Source of the DNA: an uncultured Frankiales bacterium
GTDB lineage: Bacteria > Actinomycetota > Actinomycetes > Mycobacteriales > SCTD01
Assembly: GCA_946479905.1 (NCBI GenBank)
Contig: CAMLIA010000004.1
Span: forward strand, 1 to 61,656
Length of the DNA: 61,656 bases
Direction of reading: 5' to 3'
In this document: piece after piece, positions 1-8,180 of the stretch
How positions within the stretch are numbered: the first letter of the stretch is position 1
Layout of the letters: each line of letters starts with the position of its first letter
Made by a program: the position numbers and the translations under genes
Notes under the pieces: model-generated
What the model saw: only the letters and a program-made list of their open reading frames with translations
Told to the model about the DNA's origin: nothing
The model's database searches: none

Positions 1-272
1 GCCGCGGACATCGGGATGCCCTTGAGCGGCGTGTAGCTGCCGTTGTAGATGACCTCGCGGCTGCTGCCCTCGAAGAACAGCGACAGGTAGGTGCCGGTGA
101 GCAGCAGGATGACGAAGGAGTACATCGCCACCTCGCCCAGCATGAACGACCAGTGGTCCGGGAAGACCTTGTTCAGGCTGCGCTTGAGGAAGTTGGACGG
201 CGACAGCCGGTCGTCGATCCAGACCGCGACGCCCTCTGCGGGGTTCTGCTTGGCCGTTTTCGTCGTTGGCAT
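1..272 (-). CDS. qcrB: Cytochrome bc1 complex cytochrome b subunit, N-terminal part only
   Basis: N-terminal 90 residues of the diheme cytochrome b that carries quinol oxidation in the bc1-aa3 supercomplex of the plasma membrane. The visible part reads MPTTKTAKQ, a VWIDDRLSPSNFLK amphipathic stretch, then a first membrane helix (GEVAMYSFVILLLTGTYLSLFF), as in actinobacterial QcrB. The ATG shares one base with the qcrA stop (TAATG), so it is translationally coupled as last gene of ctaE-qcrC-qcrA-qcrB. The gene runs off the left edge, so heme ligands and the C-terminal helices are not visible. Identity rests on these helices plus the operon. Confidence 0.93.
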   Translation of the reverse strand, partial: MPTTKTAKQNPAEGVAVWIDDRLSPSNFLKRSLNKVFPDHWSFMLGEVAMYSFVILLLTGTYLSLFFEGSSREVIYNGSYTPLKGIPMSA

Positions 273-1339
273 TACAGCCCCGTCCCGTCGTACTTGGGCT
301 CCTTGTACGAGGGCTTGCGCTCCCAGTACGAGGGCCCGACCGGCTCGTTGAAGTCGTCCCGTGCCACGAAGTAGCCGTCGGCGTCGACGGTGATCGCCAG
401 CTGCGGCAGGTTGCGCGCCGCCGGCCCGAACAGCACCTTGGCGCCCCGCGCGGCGTCGAACGTCGACTGGTGGCAGGGGCAGAACAGGTGGTGGGTCTGC
501 TGCTCGTACAGCTTCACCGGGCAGCCGAGGTGCGTGCAGATGACGGAGTAGACGATGTGGCCGTCCACGACCCAGTTCTCCCGGCCCTTCATGGGCTCGA
601 GCTGGTCGGGTCGCATCCGGATGAGCAGGGCGGCGGAGTCGGCCATCCGGCGGCCGCCGGGGACGTCCGGGAAGACCGACTTCACGCCGCCGACCTCGAG
701 GTCGCCGAGCTTGACGGGGCGGCCGAGCTCGTCGAGCAGCTTGGAGCCGCGCTTCCAGCCGGTCTTGGCCATCGCGCGTTCCTTGTGCTGGAAGTGGCCG
801 AGGCCGAACAGCAGCGGGATCGGCAGCACCGCGAGCGCAGCCTGGGACAGCAGGAAGGTGCGGCGCAGGATCGGGTGCTTGCCGAGGCCGGAGTCAGCGG
901 CGCCCTGGCGCAGCACCTCCGCGGCGGCGGCGCGGTCCTCCGGGTCGGAGTTGAGGTGGTGGCGCTCCTGCACCGTCTCCTCGTCGACCATGAGGGTCTT
1001 CGACCAGAGCACGGCGCCGGCACCGATGCCGACGAGCGCGACCGTCATGCTCACGCCGAGCAGCGGCGTGAACCACTCGTAGCCGTTCTCGCCGTACTTG
1101 TACGGCCAGGCGACGAAGGTCGCGATGAAGCCGACCGCACCGACGGCGGCCAGCAGGAACAGCGCGGACACCGCGAGCTCGGCGCGGCGCGTGTCGGCGG
1201 GCGCTCCGTCGTGGCTGATCGCCACCGGGTCGGACTCGGCCTGCCCGCCACCGGCGGAGCGGGTGTCGTGCTGCTCGAAGCCGGGGCCGGGCTGCTCGGG
1301 CTCGGGGGACGACTTGAGGCGGTCGCGGATAGAGCTCAT
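272..1339 (-). CDS. qcrA: Cytochrome bc1 complex Rieske iron-sulfur subunit
   Basis: 355-residue Rieske protein that passes electrons from quinol to cytochrome cc. Three membrane segments (about residues 55-80, 95-115, 160-180) replace the single anchor of mitochondrial Rieske proteins, as usual in Actinobacteria. The 2Fe-2S ligands are visible as CTHLGC (268-273) and CPCH (287-290). The ATG overlaps the qcrC stop by 4 bases (ATGA) and the stop overlaps the qcrB start, so the operon is translationally coupled. Length and motif spacing are normal. Confidence 0.96.
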   Translation of the reverse strand: MSSIRDRLKSSPEPEQPGPGFEQHDTRSAGGGQAESDPVAISHDGAPADTRRAELAVSALFLLAAVGAVGFIATFVAWPYKYGENGYEWFTPLLGVSMTVALVGIGAGAVLWSKTLMVDEETVQERHHLNSDPEDRAAAAEVLRQGAADSGLGKHPILRRTFLLSQAALAVLPIPLLFGLGHFQHKERAMAKTGWKRGSKLLDELGRPVKLGDLEVGGVKSVFPDVPGGRRMADSAALLIRMRPDQLEPMKGRENWVVDGHIVYSVICTHLGCPVKLYEQQTHHLFCPCHQSTFDAARGAKVLFGPAARNLPQLAITVDADGYFVARDDFNEPVGPSYWERKPSYKEPKYDGTGL

Positions 1340-2109
1340 GCGCGTGCACCGATCCAGAGCGTGACGAGGATGCAGAGGCCGACACCGACCAGGAAGATCA
1401 CCAGGCCCTCGGGGATGGGTCCGTAGTGACCCAGCGCGGCGCCGCCCGGGTCCTTGTTCTGCGACGTGATGAAGCGCACGTACTTGACGATGTTGATCTT
1501 CTCCTGCGGCGTCAGGGTGTTGTCGCCGAACCGCGGCATGTTCTCCGGGCCGGACTGCATGGCCGTGTAGATGACCCGGGCGTCGGCCTCCTTGAGCGGG
1601 GGCGCGTACTTCGAGCGGGTCAGCGCGCCGCCGGCGCCGGCGAAGTTGTGGCAGCTCGAGCAGTTGGTGCGGAACAGGTCACCGCCGAGCGCCAGGTCGC
1701 CGTCGGAGTAGTCGACGCTGGTCGGCGCGACGGGACCGCCGCCCTTGGACTGGATGTAGGCCGCGAGCTGGTCGATCTGGGTGCGGTCGTACTTCACGGA
1801 CTTGCGGGGCGCCTGCGCGGCGCCGTTGGCCAGCGGCATCCGGCCGGACTCGACCTGGAACACGACGGCGGCTGAGCCGACGCCGATGAGGGAGGGTCCG
1901 GTCAGGCCCTCGTTGTTGAGCCCGTGGCAGGTCGAGCAGCCCTGGAGGTAGAGCTGGCGGCCGGCCTGGACGGCCATCGACTGGTTGGTGCCGTCGTCGG
2001 CCTTGCTCTTGGGGCTCATGAACGCGGTGTACAGGCCACCGACCATCGCGAGCGCGAGCAGGACGACCACGTAGCTGGAGACGCGCGAGCGCACGGAGGA
2101 GGTCCTCAC
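1336..2109 (-). CDS. qcrC: Diheme cytochrome c subunit of the bc1 complex
   Basis: 257-residue membrane-bound cytochrome cc that replaces a soluble cytochrome c and hands electrons directly to the aa3 oxidase. It has an N-terminal anchor (about residues 11-30), two CXXCH heme sites (CSTCH at 58-62, CSSCH at 150-154) and a C-terminal helix ending [10 protein letters not shown]. The GTG start at 2109 is chosen because it overlaps the ctaE stop (GTGA) and gives [16 protein letters not shown]; the frame stays open further upstream only as a shadow of ctaE. Two hemes in one chain are typical of actinobacterial bc1-aa3 supercomplexes. Confidence 0.96.
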   Translation of the reverse strand: MRTSSVRSRVSSYVVVLLALAMVGGLYTAFMSPKSKADDGTNQSMAVQAGRQLYLQGCSTCHGLNNEGLTGPSLIGVGSAAVVFQVESGRMPLANGAAQAPRKSVKYDRTQIDQLAAYIQSKGGGPVAPTSVDYSDGDLALGGDLFRTNCSSCHNFAGAGGALTRSKYAPPLKEADARVIYTAMQSGPENMPRFGDNTLTPQEKINIVKYVRFITSQNKDPGGAALGHYGPIPEGLVIFLVGVGLCILVTLWIGARA

Positions 2110-2732
2110 TTGATCATGTAGATGGTCGCGAACAGGCCGATCCAGACCACGTCGACGAAGTGCCAGTAGTACGACACGACGATCGCGGAGGTCGCCTTCT
2201 CGGGCGTGTACCTGCCGACGGTGGACCTCAGCAGCACGAAGATGAAGGCCACCAGGCCGCCGATGACGTGCAGCCCGTGGAAGCCCTCGGTCAGGTAGAA
2301 CATCGAGCCGTAGCCGTCGGTGCTGAGCTTGTTGCCCTCGGCGTACTGCGCGCGGAACTCGTTGGCCTGCCCGAGCACGAACGCCAGGCCCATCACGAAG
2401 GTGATGAAGAACCACAGCCGCATGCCGTGCACGTCGCCCTTCTCCGCCTTGAACACGCCCCACTGGCAGGTCCCGGACGACAGCACCAGGATGACCGTGA
2501 AGAACAGCGAGTACGGGATGTTCAGGTGCACGTGCGCAGGCGGCCAGTGGTCGTTGGCCGCGTCATGACCCGTGGTCGCCCGGATCGTGAAGTACATCGC
2601 GAACAGCGCCGCGAAGAACATCAGCTCCGACGACAGCCAGACGATGGTGCCGACAGACACCATGTTGGGCCGGGTGAGCGTGTGCCCTTGGGCCCGGGGG
2701 GCCGTATGAGCTGTGGCAGAGGCAGTTGTCAC
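2106..2732 (-). CDS. ctaE: Cytochrome c oxidase subunit III (aa3 type)
   Basis: 208-residue subunit III of the terminal oxidase with five to six membrane helices. Typical stretches are [17 protein letters not shown], the Glu-containing loop near [14 protein letters not shown], the [15 protein letters not shown] motif and the C-terminal [21 protein letters not shown]. The GTG at 2732 is the first good start; a CAGAAT element lies 6 nt upstream, close to the TANNNT spacing seen at leaderless genes here. First gene of the ctaE-qcrCAB operon. Subunits I and II are not in the window. Confidence 0.96.
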   Translation of the reverse strand: MTTASATAHTAPRAQGHTLTRPNMVSVGTIVWLSSELMFFAALFAMYFTIRATTGHDAANDHWPPAHVHLNIPYSLFFTVILVLSSGTCQWGVFKAEKGDVHGMRLWFFITFVMGLAFVLGQANEFRAQYAEGNKLSTDGYGSMFYLTEGFHGLHVIGGLVAFIFVLLRSTVGRYTPEKATSAIVVSYYWHFVDVVWIGLFATIYMIK

Positions 2733-2795
2733 GCGGGCATTCTGGCAGGGTCGGGGCTCGGCTTCCACGCGGGGGTCCCCGGCGCGTCGCGGCCC

Positions 2796-2801
2796 TAGTC
2801 T
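2796..2801 (+). promoter_or_regulatory. -10 element of a leaderless promoter
   Basis: TAGTCT lies 6 nt before the GTG at 2808. There is no Shine-Dalgarno sequence. The spacing predicts transcription beginning at the start codon. Confidence 0.55.
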
Positions 2802-2807
2802 GGGGGC

Positions 2808-3689
2808 GTGGCAGTGGCGCCCTTCGGACCGGCAACCGTGCTCACGGACGCGCGCCTTCCCCTCGTACCCACTGCGGTGATCGTGGTCACGACGGGCCTC
2901 TACCTGTACGCCGTGCAGCGGCTCCGCCGGCGGGGCGACGCCTGGTCGTGGGCGCGGGTCGCGGCGTGGCTGACGGGCGAGCTGGTCCTCGCGGTGGCCC
3001 TCGTCTCGGGGCTGGAGGCGTTCGACACCACGCTGTTCGGCGTCCACATGGTCCAGCACATGCTGCTCGCGATGGTGGCGCCGGTCTTCCTCGCGCTCGG
3101 GGCGCCGGTCACGCTCGCGCTGCGGACGCTCGGCAAGCGGTCCCGCGCGACGTTGTTGAGCGTGCTCCACTCACGTCTGGCGAAGGTCGTGACGTTCCCC
3201 GCGGTCCCGTGGCTGCTGTTCGTCGGGTCGCCGTTCGCCCTCTACTTCTCGGGCTGGTACGCCGCCACGCTGGACAACCGGGCCCTCCATGACCTGCTGC
3301 ACCTGCACTTCGTGCTGATGGGCTGCCTGTTCTTCTGGCCGATCATCGGGGTGGACCCGGTCCCGGGGCGGGTCAGCCACCCGTTCCGGATCCTCATGCT
3401 GTTCGCGACGATGCCGTTCCACGCGTTCCTGGGCGTCGCGATCATGACGGTGGACGACAACGGGCACGGCCTGATCGCCGAGGAGCACTACCGGGCGGTC
3501 GTGGGGCTGTCGCGGGCCGTCTTCCAGCAGCAGGTCGGCGGCGGGCTGATCTGGGCCTCCGGCGACGTGGTCGGCCTGCTGTTCATCGGGGTGGCCGCCG
3601 CGCAGTGGATGGCGGCCAGCGACCGTGAGGCCGCGCGCGAGGACCGCCGCCTCGACCGCCTCGAGGCTCTCCAGCAACAGCCTCGGTAG
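2808..3689 (+). CDS. CtaG-like cytochrome c oxidase assembly protein
   Basis: 293-residue integral membrane protein of the caa3_CtaG family, which is linked to copper delivery or assembly of heme-copper oxidases. About seven hydrophobic segments run through the chain. Conserved polar motifs include [22 protein letters not shown] near residues 78-100 (His-rich helix) and a central [21 protein letters not shown]. It lies divergent from ctaE, which supports an oxidase-linked role. The GTG at 2808 is set by the TAGTCT element 6 nt upstream. The tail after the last helix is charged ([14 protein letters not shown]) and presumably cytoplasmic. Confidence 0.85.
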   Translation: MAVAPFGPATVLTDARLPLVPTAVIVVTTGLYLYAVQRLRRRGDAWSWARVAAWLTGELVLAVALVSGLEAFDTTLFGVHMVQHMLLAMVAPVFLALGAPVTLALRTLGKRSRATLLSVLHSRLAKVVTFPAVPWLLFVGSPFALYFSGWYAATLDNRALHDLLHLHFVLMGCLFFWPIIGVDPVPGRVSHPFRILMLFATMPFHAFLGVAIMTVDDNGHGLIAEEHYRAVVGLSRAVFQQQVGGGLIWASGDVVGLLFIGVAAAQWMAASDREAAREDRRLDRLEALQQQPR

Positions 3690-3692
3690 GCT
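3687..3692 (+). promoter_or_regulatory. -10 element of a leaderless promoter
   Basis: TAGGCT, 7 nt before the ATG at 3700. It overlaps the stop codon of the CtaG-like gene, so the next transcript would begin exactly at its own start codon. Confidence 0.6.
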
Positions 3693-3699
3693 GGCGCGC

Positions 3700-4113
3700 A
3701 TGTCCCAGGTCTTGGTCTACAGCGACGACCCCGCGTTCCGCGACGCCGTGCGGCTGGCCGTCGGACGCCGGCCGTCGCCGGACCTCGACCGGGTCGACCT
3801 CGTCGAGGCCGCGACCGGTGCCGAGCTGCTCGCGGCGGTCGACGCCGGTGGGGTGGACGTCGTCGTCATCGACGGCGAGGCCCGGCCGACCGGTGGCTTC
3901 GGGCTGGCCAAGCAGCTCAAGGACGAGCTCGAGGACTGCCCGCCCGTGCTCGTCATGATCGCGCGCAAGGACGACAGCTGGCTGGCGAAGTGGTCGCTGG
4001 CCGACGCCGTGCTGCCGCTGCCCGTCGACGCCCCCGCCACGACCGCTGCCGTGGTCGAGCTGCTCAAGCACCGCGAGCAGGCGCTGCCCGTGCGCCGCGC
4101 CGCCGCGCTCTAG
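3700..4113 (+). CDS. Degenerate response-regulator receiver-like protein
   Basis: 137-residue protein with the alternating pattern of a receiver domain but no output domain. Acidic residues follow strand 1 (VYSDD) and an Asp ends strand 3 ([10 protein letters not shown]). The Lys that normally follows strand 5 is missing (VLPLPVD instead of a KP motif), so canonical phosphorelay is doubtful. The ATG at 3700 is chosen from the leaderless element upstream and from the start of the first strand; an in-frame upstream extension is a shadow of the preceding gene. trpD begins 4 nt downstream. No partner kinase is nearby. Function unknown. Confidence 0.75.
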   Translation: MSQVLVYSDDPAFRDAVRLAVGRRPSPDLDRVDLVEAATGAELLAAVDAGGVDVVVIDGEARPTGGFGLAKQLKDELEDCPPVLVMIARKDDSWLAKWSLADAVLPLPVDAPATTAAVVELLKHREQALPVRRAAAL

Positions 4114-4117
4114 ACCC

Positions 4118-5164
4118 GTGTCCCGCTGGCCGGAGCTGCTGTCGACGCTGCTCCGGGGCGAGTCGCTCACCCGTGAGGACACCCGCTGGGTGATGCGGGA
4201 GGTCATGAGCGGCGACGCGACCCCGGCGCAGACCGCGGGCTTCGTCATCGCGCTGCGCGCCAAGGGCGAGACGCCGGAGGAGGTCGCGGGCTTCGTCGAC
4301 ACCATGCTCGAGTTCGCCGCCCCGGTGAGCGTGCCGGTGCGGGTGGTGGACACCTGCGGCACCGGTGGCGACCGGGCCCACACCGTCAACATCTCCACGA
4401 TGGCGGCGCTGGTGGTCGCGGGCGCGGGGGCACCGGTCGCCAAGCACGGCAACCGGGCGGCGTCCTCGGCCTGCGGCTCGGCGGACGTGCTCGAGGCGCT
4501 GGGCGTGCGGGTGGACCTGCCGGCGGCCGCGATCGCGCCCTGCCTCGAGCAGGCCGGGATCGCGTTCTGCTTCGCGCCGGTCTTCCACCCGTCGATGCGG
4601 CACACGGCCGTCCCGCGCCGGGACCTCGGCGTCCCGACGGTCTTCAACATCCTCGGGCCGCTCACCAACCCCACCCGCCCCGCGGCACAGGCCGTCGGGG
4701 TCTCCGACGCCCGGCTCGCGCCGGTGATGGCCGGCGTGCTCGCTGTGCGCGGCGCGGACGCCCTGGTCTTCCGCGGGGACGACGGGCTCGACGAGCTGAC
4801 CACCACGGGGCCGTCCACGGTGTGGACGGTGTCGGGTGGGACGGTCACGGAGTCGTCCTTCGACCCCGCGGTGCTCGGCGTGCCGCGGGCCTCGCTGACG
4901 GACCTGCGGGGCGGGGACGCGGCCCTCAACGCCGGCGTCGTCCGCGACCTGCTGGCCGGCAAGCCCGGGCCGGTGCGCGACGCCGTGCTGCTCAACGCGG
5001 CCGCGGCCCTCGCGGCGCACGCCGGCGGCTCAGGGCCGCTGCAGGACCGGCTGGCCGAGGGGCTGGCCCGTGCCGGTCAGGCCCTGGACGACGGCTCGGC
5101 GTCCGCCGTGCTCGACCGCTGGGTGCGGGTCTCGCAGAGCCTGGCTACTCCAGACCGAGGCTGA
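4118..5164 (+). CDS. trpD: Anthranilate phosphoribosyltransferase
   Basis: 348-residue enzyme of tryptophan biosynthesis that joins anthranilate to PRPP. The PRPP loop CGTGGD sits at 80-85, the KHGNRAASS anthranilate/PRPP segment at 109-117, and NILGPLTNP near 177. Length is normal for the family. It starts with GTG, 4 nt after the receiver-like gene, and stands apart from other trp genes as in other actinobacteria with this neighbourhood. Its 3' end overlaps the convergent Lrp-type gene by 20 bp. Confidence 0.97.
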   Translation: MSRWPELLSTLLRGESLTREDTRWVMREVMSGDATPAQTAGFVIALRAKGETPEEVAGFVDTMLEFAAPVSVPVRVVDTCGTGGDRAHTVNISTMAALVVAGAGAPVAKHGNRAASSACGSADVLEALGVRVDLPAAAIAPCLEQAGIAFCFAPVFHPSMRHTAVPRRDLGVPTVFNILGPLTNPTRPAAQAVGVSDARLAPVMAGVLAVRGADALVFRGDDGLDELTTTGPSTVWTVSGGTVTESSFDPAVLGVPRASLTDLRGGDAALNAGVVRDLLAGKPGPVRDAVLLNAAAALAAHAGGSGPLQDRLAEGLARAGQALDDGSASAVLDRWVRVSQSLATPDRG

Positions 5165-5423
5165 AGGTCGCCTCCAGGTCGTGCTTGCTGTAGGCCTGGA
5201 ACGCGACGAGCGTCTGGGTCGCGGTGATGCCCTCGACCTTGTTGAGCCGCCCGGCGATGACGTCCGCCAGCTCGTCGTGCTCACGCACCCGGACCATCGC
5301 GACGAGGTCGACGTCGCCGGCGACCGAGTAGACCTCGCTGACGCCCTCGAGGTCCGCGACCGCCTGTGCGACCTCAGGGATCCGGTCGACGGCGCAGCTG
5401 ATGTTGACGATCGCGGTGATCAC
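5145..5423 (-). CDS. Stand-alone Lrp/AsnC ligand-binding (RAM) domain protein
   Basis: 92-residue protein equal to the C-terminal effector-binding and oligomerisation half of Lrp/AsnC regulators, with no helix-turn-helix. It shows the ferredoxin-like RAM pattern ([52 protein letters not shown]). The GTG start at 5423 overlaps the esterase stop by 4 bases, so the two are coupled. Such stand-alone RAM proteins bind amino acids or assemble with full-length Lrp proteins; its partner is unknown. The frame remains open far upstream only as an esterase shadow. Confidence 0.85.
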   Translation of the reverse strand: MITAIVNISCAVDRIPEVAQAVADLEGVSEVYSVAGDVDLVAMVRVREHDELADVIAGRLNKVEGITATQTLVAFQAYSKHDLEATFSLGLE

Positions 5424-6322
5424 CCGAGCAGCTCCTTGAAGTCCTGGCAGATGTCGTCGATCGCCTTGGCGGCGCCGGCGCTGTAGGGGCCGAGGCCGAA
5501 GAAGCCGTGGATCAGCCCGTCGTACCGCTTGGCGATGGTGCGCACCCCCGCCGCCTGGAGGGCCGCCGCGTAGGCCTCGCCCTCGTCGCGCAGCGGGTCG
5601 TACTCGGCGGTGACGACCACGGCGGGTGCCAGGCCGGTGAGGTCGCCGTTGATGACCGAGGCCCGGGGGTGCTCGGTCGGCTGGTACTGCTCCCGGAACC
5701 ACAGCATGTCGGTCGCGGTGAGCAGGTAGCCCTCCGCGTTCTCGACCCGGCTCGGGTAGTCGGCGTCGGGCCGGAAGTCGGTGCTCGGGTAGATGAGGCA
5801 CTGCGCCGCCAGCGGCAGGCCCTCGTCGCGGGCGTGCTGCGCGACCCCGGCGCTGAGGTTGCCGCCGGCGCTGTCGCCCGCGACCCCGATGCGGGCCGGG
5901 TCGCCGCCGAGCTCGTCGACGCGGGCGACCACGTGCTCGAGCGCGGCCGCGCAGTCCTCCGGGCCCGCGGGGAACGGGTGCTCGGGCGCGAGCCGGTAGT
6001 CGATGGAGAACACCGTCGCGCCGACCTTGTCGCAGATCAGCCGCGCGTGGTCGTCGTGGGTGTCGATGTCGCCGATGACGTAGCCACCGCCGTGGATGAA
6101 CAGCACCGTCGGTGTCGGCCCCTCCACCTCGGGGCGGTAGATCCGCGCCCGGAGGTCCCCGAAGGTGGTGTCCTCCGTGCTGCGCACCGGCGCGAGCGTG
6201 GCCGGGTCGCGCATGTCGACCGTGAACAGCCGCATCCCGGCGCGCGCGGCGACCGGGTCCGACATCGGCGGCGCGCTCGCGAGCATGGGCAGGAAGGCGG
6301 CGATCTGCGGGTCCAACGTCAT
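5420..6322 (-). CDS. Alpha/beta hydrolase, hormone-sensitive-lipase family esterase
   Basis: 300-residue carboxylesterase of the HSL/family IV type. The oxyanion HGGG motif is at 77-80, the nucleophile elbow GDSAGG has Ser151, the acid lies in AEYDPLRDEG, and the His in DGLIHGFFG. No signal peptide, so it is probably cytoplasmic. The ATG at 6322 is preferred over a GTG three codons upstream because TAACGT lies 7 nt before it and because relatives begin MxLDPQ. Its last bases overlap the Lrp-type gene start. Substrate cannot be read from sequence; short-chain esters are the family norm. Confidence 0.9.
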   Translation of the reverse strand: MTLDPQIAAFLPMLASAPPMSDPVAARAGMRLFTVDMRDPATLAPVRSTEDTTFGDLRARIYRPEVEGPTPTVLFIHGGGYVIGDIDTHDDHARLICDKVGATVFSIDYRLAPEHPFPAGPEDCAAALEHVVARVDELGGDPARIGVAGDSAGGNLSAGVAQHARDEGLPLAAQCLIYPSTDFRPDADYPSRVENAEGYLLTATDMLWFREQYQPTEHPRASVINGDLTGLAPAVVVTAEYDPLRDEGEAYAAALQAAGVRTIAKRYDGLIHGFFGLGPYSAGAAKAIDDICQDFKELLG

Positions 6323-6329
6323 GCCTGCC

Positions 6330-6335
6330 ACGTTA
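6330..6335 (-). promoter_or_regulatory. -10 element of a leaderless promoter
   Basis: On the minus strand TAACGT lies 7 nt before the ATG at 6322. It decides the esterase start. Confidence 0.55.
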
Positions 6336-6348
6336 AGGGGAACCCGCC

Positions 6349-8091
6349 TCAGCTGGCGCGGGCGGGGCGGGACTGCGGCCGCAGCGAGCGGGCGTCGCGG
6401 AAGGGGTCGACCCGCGCGGGGCTGAGCTCACCCAGCCACGCCCGCAGCCGGCCGGCACCGAGCGCGGGGGAGGCCCACGTGCCCCGCACCAGCCGGACGC
6501 CGTCGGACTCCAGCCACCGCAGCACGCAGTGCACCTCCTCGGCGGTCGCCGCCGGGAGCGGGCCCGGACCCGGCAGGACGGTCTCGGCCGTCGCGAGCAG
6601 CGCCTCCACGTAGGGCAGCGGCGAGGCGCCACGGGGTACGACGGAGGTGCCCGCCAGCCGGCCGTGCCGCACCACGACGAGCTCCCACCCCATCGTGGGC
6701 GTCGGGCGCGCGGCCACCAGCTCGGCCACCGAGGTGAGCGACACGAGGCGCTGCAGCCGGGCCAGCGACCGGATCAGGGCGACCAACCGGTCGCGGGCGA
6801 CGGCGGCGTCCTCGAACCGCTGCGCCTGGGACAGCCCGTCGATGCGGGCCGACAGGACCGAGACCACGGCGGAGGCGTCGGACCGGACCAGCGCCCGGAA
6901 CGCATCGGCGTGCAGGGCGTAGGCCTCCACCGACTCGCCCGCGAGGTGGCCGAGGCAGGGCGCGCCGCAGCGGCCCATGTCGGCGAGCACGCAGGCCGAG
7001 GACGGCGTGCGGATCGACAGCCGCTTGGAGCACTGCCGCAGCGGGATGGCCTCGTGCACCGCCGCCAGCACCATCTCGGCGGTGCGCGACGACCCGAACG
7101 GCCCGAGGTAGACGGCCCCGTCGTCGAGCACCCGGCGCACGAGCGACAGCCGGGGGAAGGCCTCGACCGTCAGCTTCACCCAGGAGGCCTTCTCCGGGAA
7201 CTTCGAGCGGCGGTTGTACCGCGGCCGGTGCTCGGCGATCAGCCGCAGCTCGCGGACCTCGGCCTCCAGGTCGGTCGCGCACACGACCGGGTCGACCCGC
7301 TCGCTGATGCCGACCATCTCGACCATCCGGGTCCGGCCCTCGGAGGCGGTGAAGTAGGTCCGCACCCGCGAGCGCAGGTCGCGGGACTTGCCGACGTACA
7401 GCACCCGGCCCTGCCCGTCCCGGAACAGGTAGACCCCCGGCGCGTGCGGCAGCGCGTCGGCCAGCCCGCGCTTGCGTCGTACCCCCTCCGGGACCAGCGA
7501 GGTGAACGTCCGCAGCTCCTCGACCGTCTGCACCCCGAGGTTGCCGAGCCGCCCGATCAGGCCGTGCAGGACGTCGACGGTCGCGCGCGCGTCGTGCAGC
7601 GCCCGGTGGTCCGGCGTGGTGCCGGCGCGGAAGACCCGTGCCAGGGTGGAGAGCTTGCAGTTCGGCGCCTCGTCCCGGGTCAGGACCCGGCGCGCGATCA
7701 CCGCGGTGTCCAGCGACACCGCCCGCGGCCACTCGATGCCGAGCGCGACGCAGCCGGACCGCAGGAACCCCAGGTCGAAGGGCGCGTTGTGGGCGACGAG
7801 CACCGCCCCGCGCGCGAACTCCAGGAACGCCGGCAGCGCCTGCCCGAGCCGGGGGGCGGACGCCACCATCGCGTCGGTGATGCCGGTCAGCACCTGGATG
7901 AACGGCGGGATCGACACCGCCGGGTTGACCAGCGTCTGGAACTCCCCGATCACCTCGCCGCCGCGCACCTTCACGGCGCCGATCTCGGTGATGGCGCAGT
8001 CGAGGTGCGACCCGCCGGTCGTCTCGAGGTCGACGACGACGAACGTGGTCTCCCGCAGCGGGGTCCCCAGCTCGTCGAGGGTCATCTGCAC
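6349..8091 (-). CDS. DEDD exonuclease fused to a UvrC-like GIY-YIG nuclease domain
   Basis: 580-residue actinobacterial fusion (M. tuberculosis Rv2191 type). Residues about 15-185 are a DnaQ-like 3'-5' exonuclease with the first acidic pair in VVVDLETTG (D21, E23). Residues about 215-300 are GIY-YIG (APGVYLFRDGQGRVLYVGKSRDLRSRV). The rest resembles the central UvrC region (EKASWVKLTVEAFPRLSLVRR). A role in DNA repair or proofreading is inferred from the domains. I chose GTG 8091 because TACCGT sits 7 nt upstream and because it leaves VQMTLDELGTPL, the usual family beginning. ATG 8169 and GTG 8178 are in-frame alternatives that would almost touch the divergent gene. Confidence 0.88.
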   Translation of the reverse strand: MQMTLDELGTPLRETTFVVVDLETTGGSHLDCAITEIGAVKVRGGEVIGEFQTLVNPAVSIPPFIQVLTGITDAMVASAPRLGQALPAFLEFARGAVLVAHNAPFDLGFLRSGCVALGIEWPRAVSLDTAVIARRVLTRDEAPNCKLSTLARVFRAGTTPDHRALHDARATVDVLHGLIGRLGNLGVQTVEELRTFTSLVPEGVRRKRGLADALPHAPGVYLFRDGQGRVLYVGKSRDLRSRVRTYFTASEGRTRMVEMVGISERVDPVVCATDLEAEVRELRLIAEHRPRYNRRSKFPEKASWVKLTVEAFPRLSLVRRVLDDGAVYLGPFGSSRTAEMVLAAVHEAIPLRQCSKRLSIRTPSSACVLADMGRCGAPCLGHLAGESVEAYALHADAFRALVRSDASAVVSVLSARIDGLSQAQRFEDAAVARDRLVALIRSLARLQRLVSLTSVAELVAARPTPTMGWELVVVRHGRLAGTSVVPRGASPLPYVEALLATAETVLPGPGPLPAATAEEVHCVLRWLESDGVRLVRGTWASPALGAGRLRAWLGELSPARVDPFRDARSLRPQSRPARAS

Positions 8092-8098
8092 GTCGCCG

Positions 8099-8104
8099 AC
8101 GGTA
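8099..8104 (-). promoter_or_regulatory. -10 element of a leaderless promoter
   Basis: Minus-strand TACCGT, 7 nt before the GTG at 8091. It supports the shorter start of the nuclease gene and leaves about 90 bp for divergent promoters. Confidence 0.5.
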
Positions 8105-8168
8105 GGCACCGGCTCCGACAGCGGGCTCTCAGGCGCGCCGACGTAGGGTCGGAGACCCTCCAGAGACA

Positions 8169-8174
8169 TAGGGT
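8169..8174 (+). promoter_or_regulatory. -10 element of a leaderless promoter
   Basis: TAGGGT, 6 nt before the ATG at 8181, with no Shine-Dalgarno sequence. A second TAGGGT lies at 8144-8149. Confidence 0.55.
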
Positions 8175-8180
8175 TCACGG

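Noticed and set aside
266..1426. 386-codon open frame on the plus strand
   Set aside because: Antisense to qcrA, which has both Rieske motifs.
6323..6331. GTG 6331 as esterase start
   Set aside because: The leaderless TAACGT element overlaps this codon, so it would lie upstream of the transcript start; ATG 6322 fits the family.
8092..8178. Longer start (ATG 8169 or GTG 8178) for the nuclease gene
   Set aside because: No ribosome site, only 2-11 bp from the divergent gene, and the added residues do not match relatives; TACCGT supports 8091.
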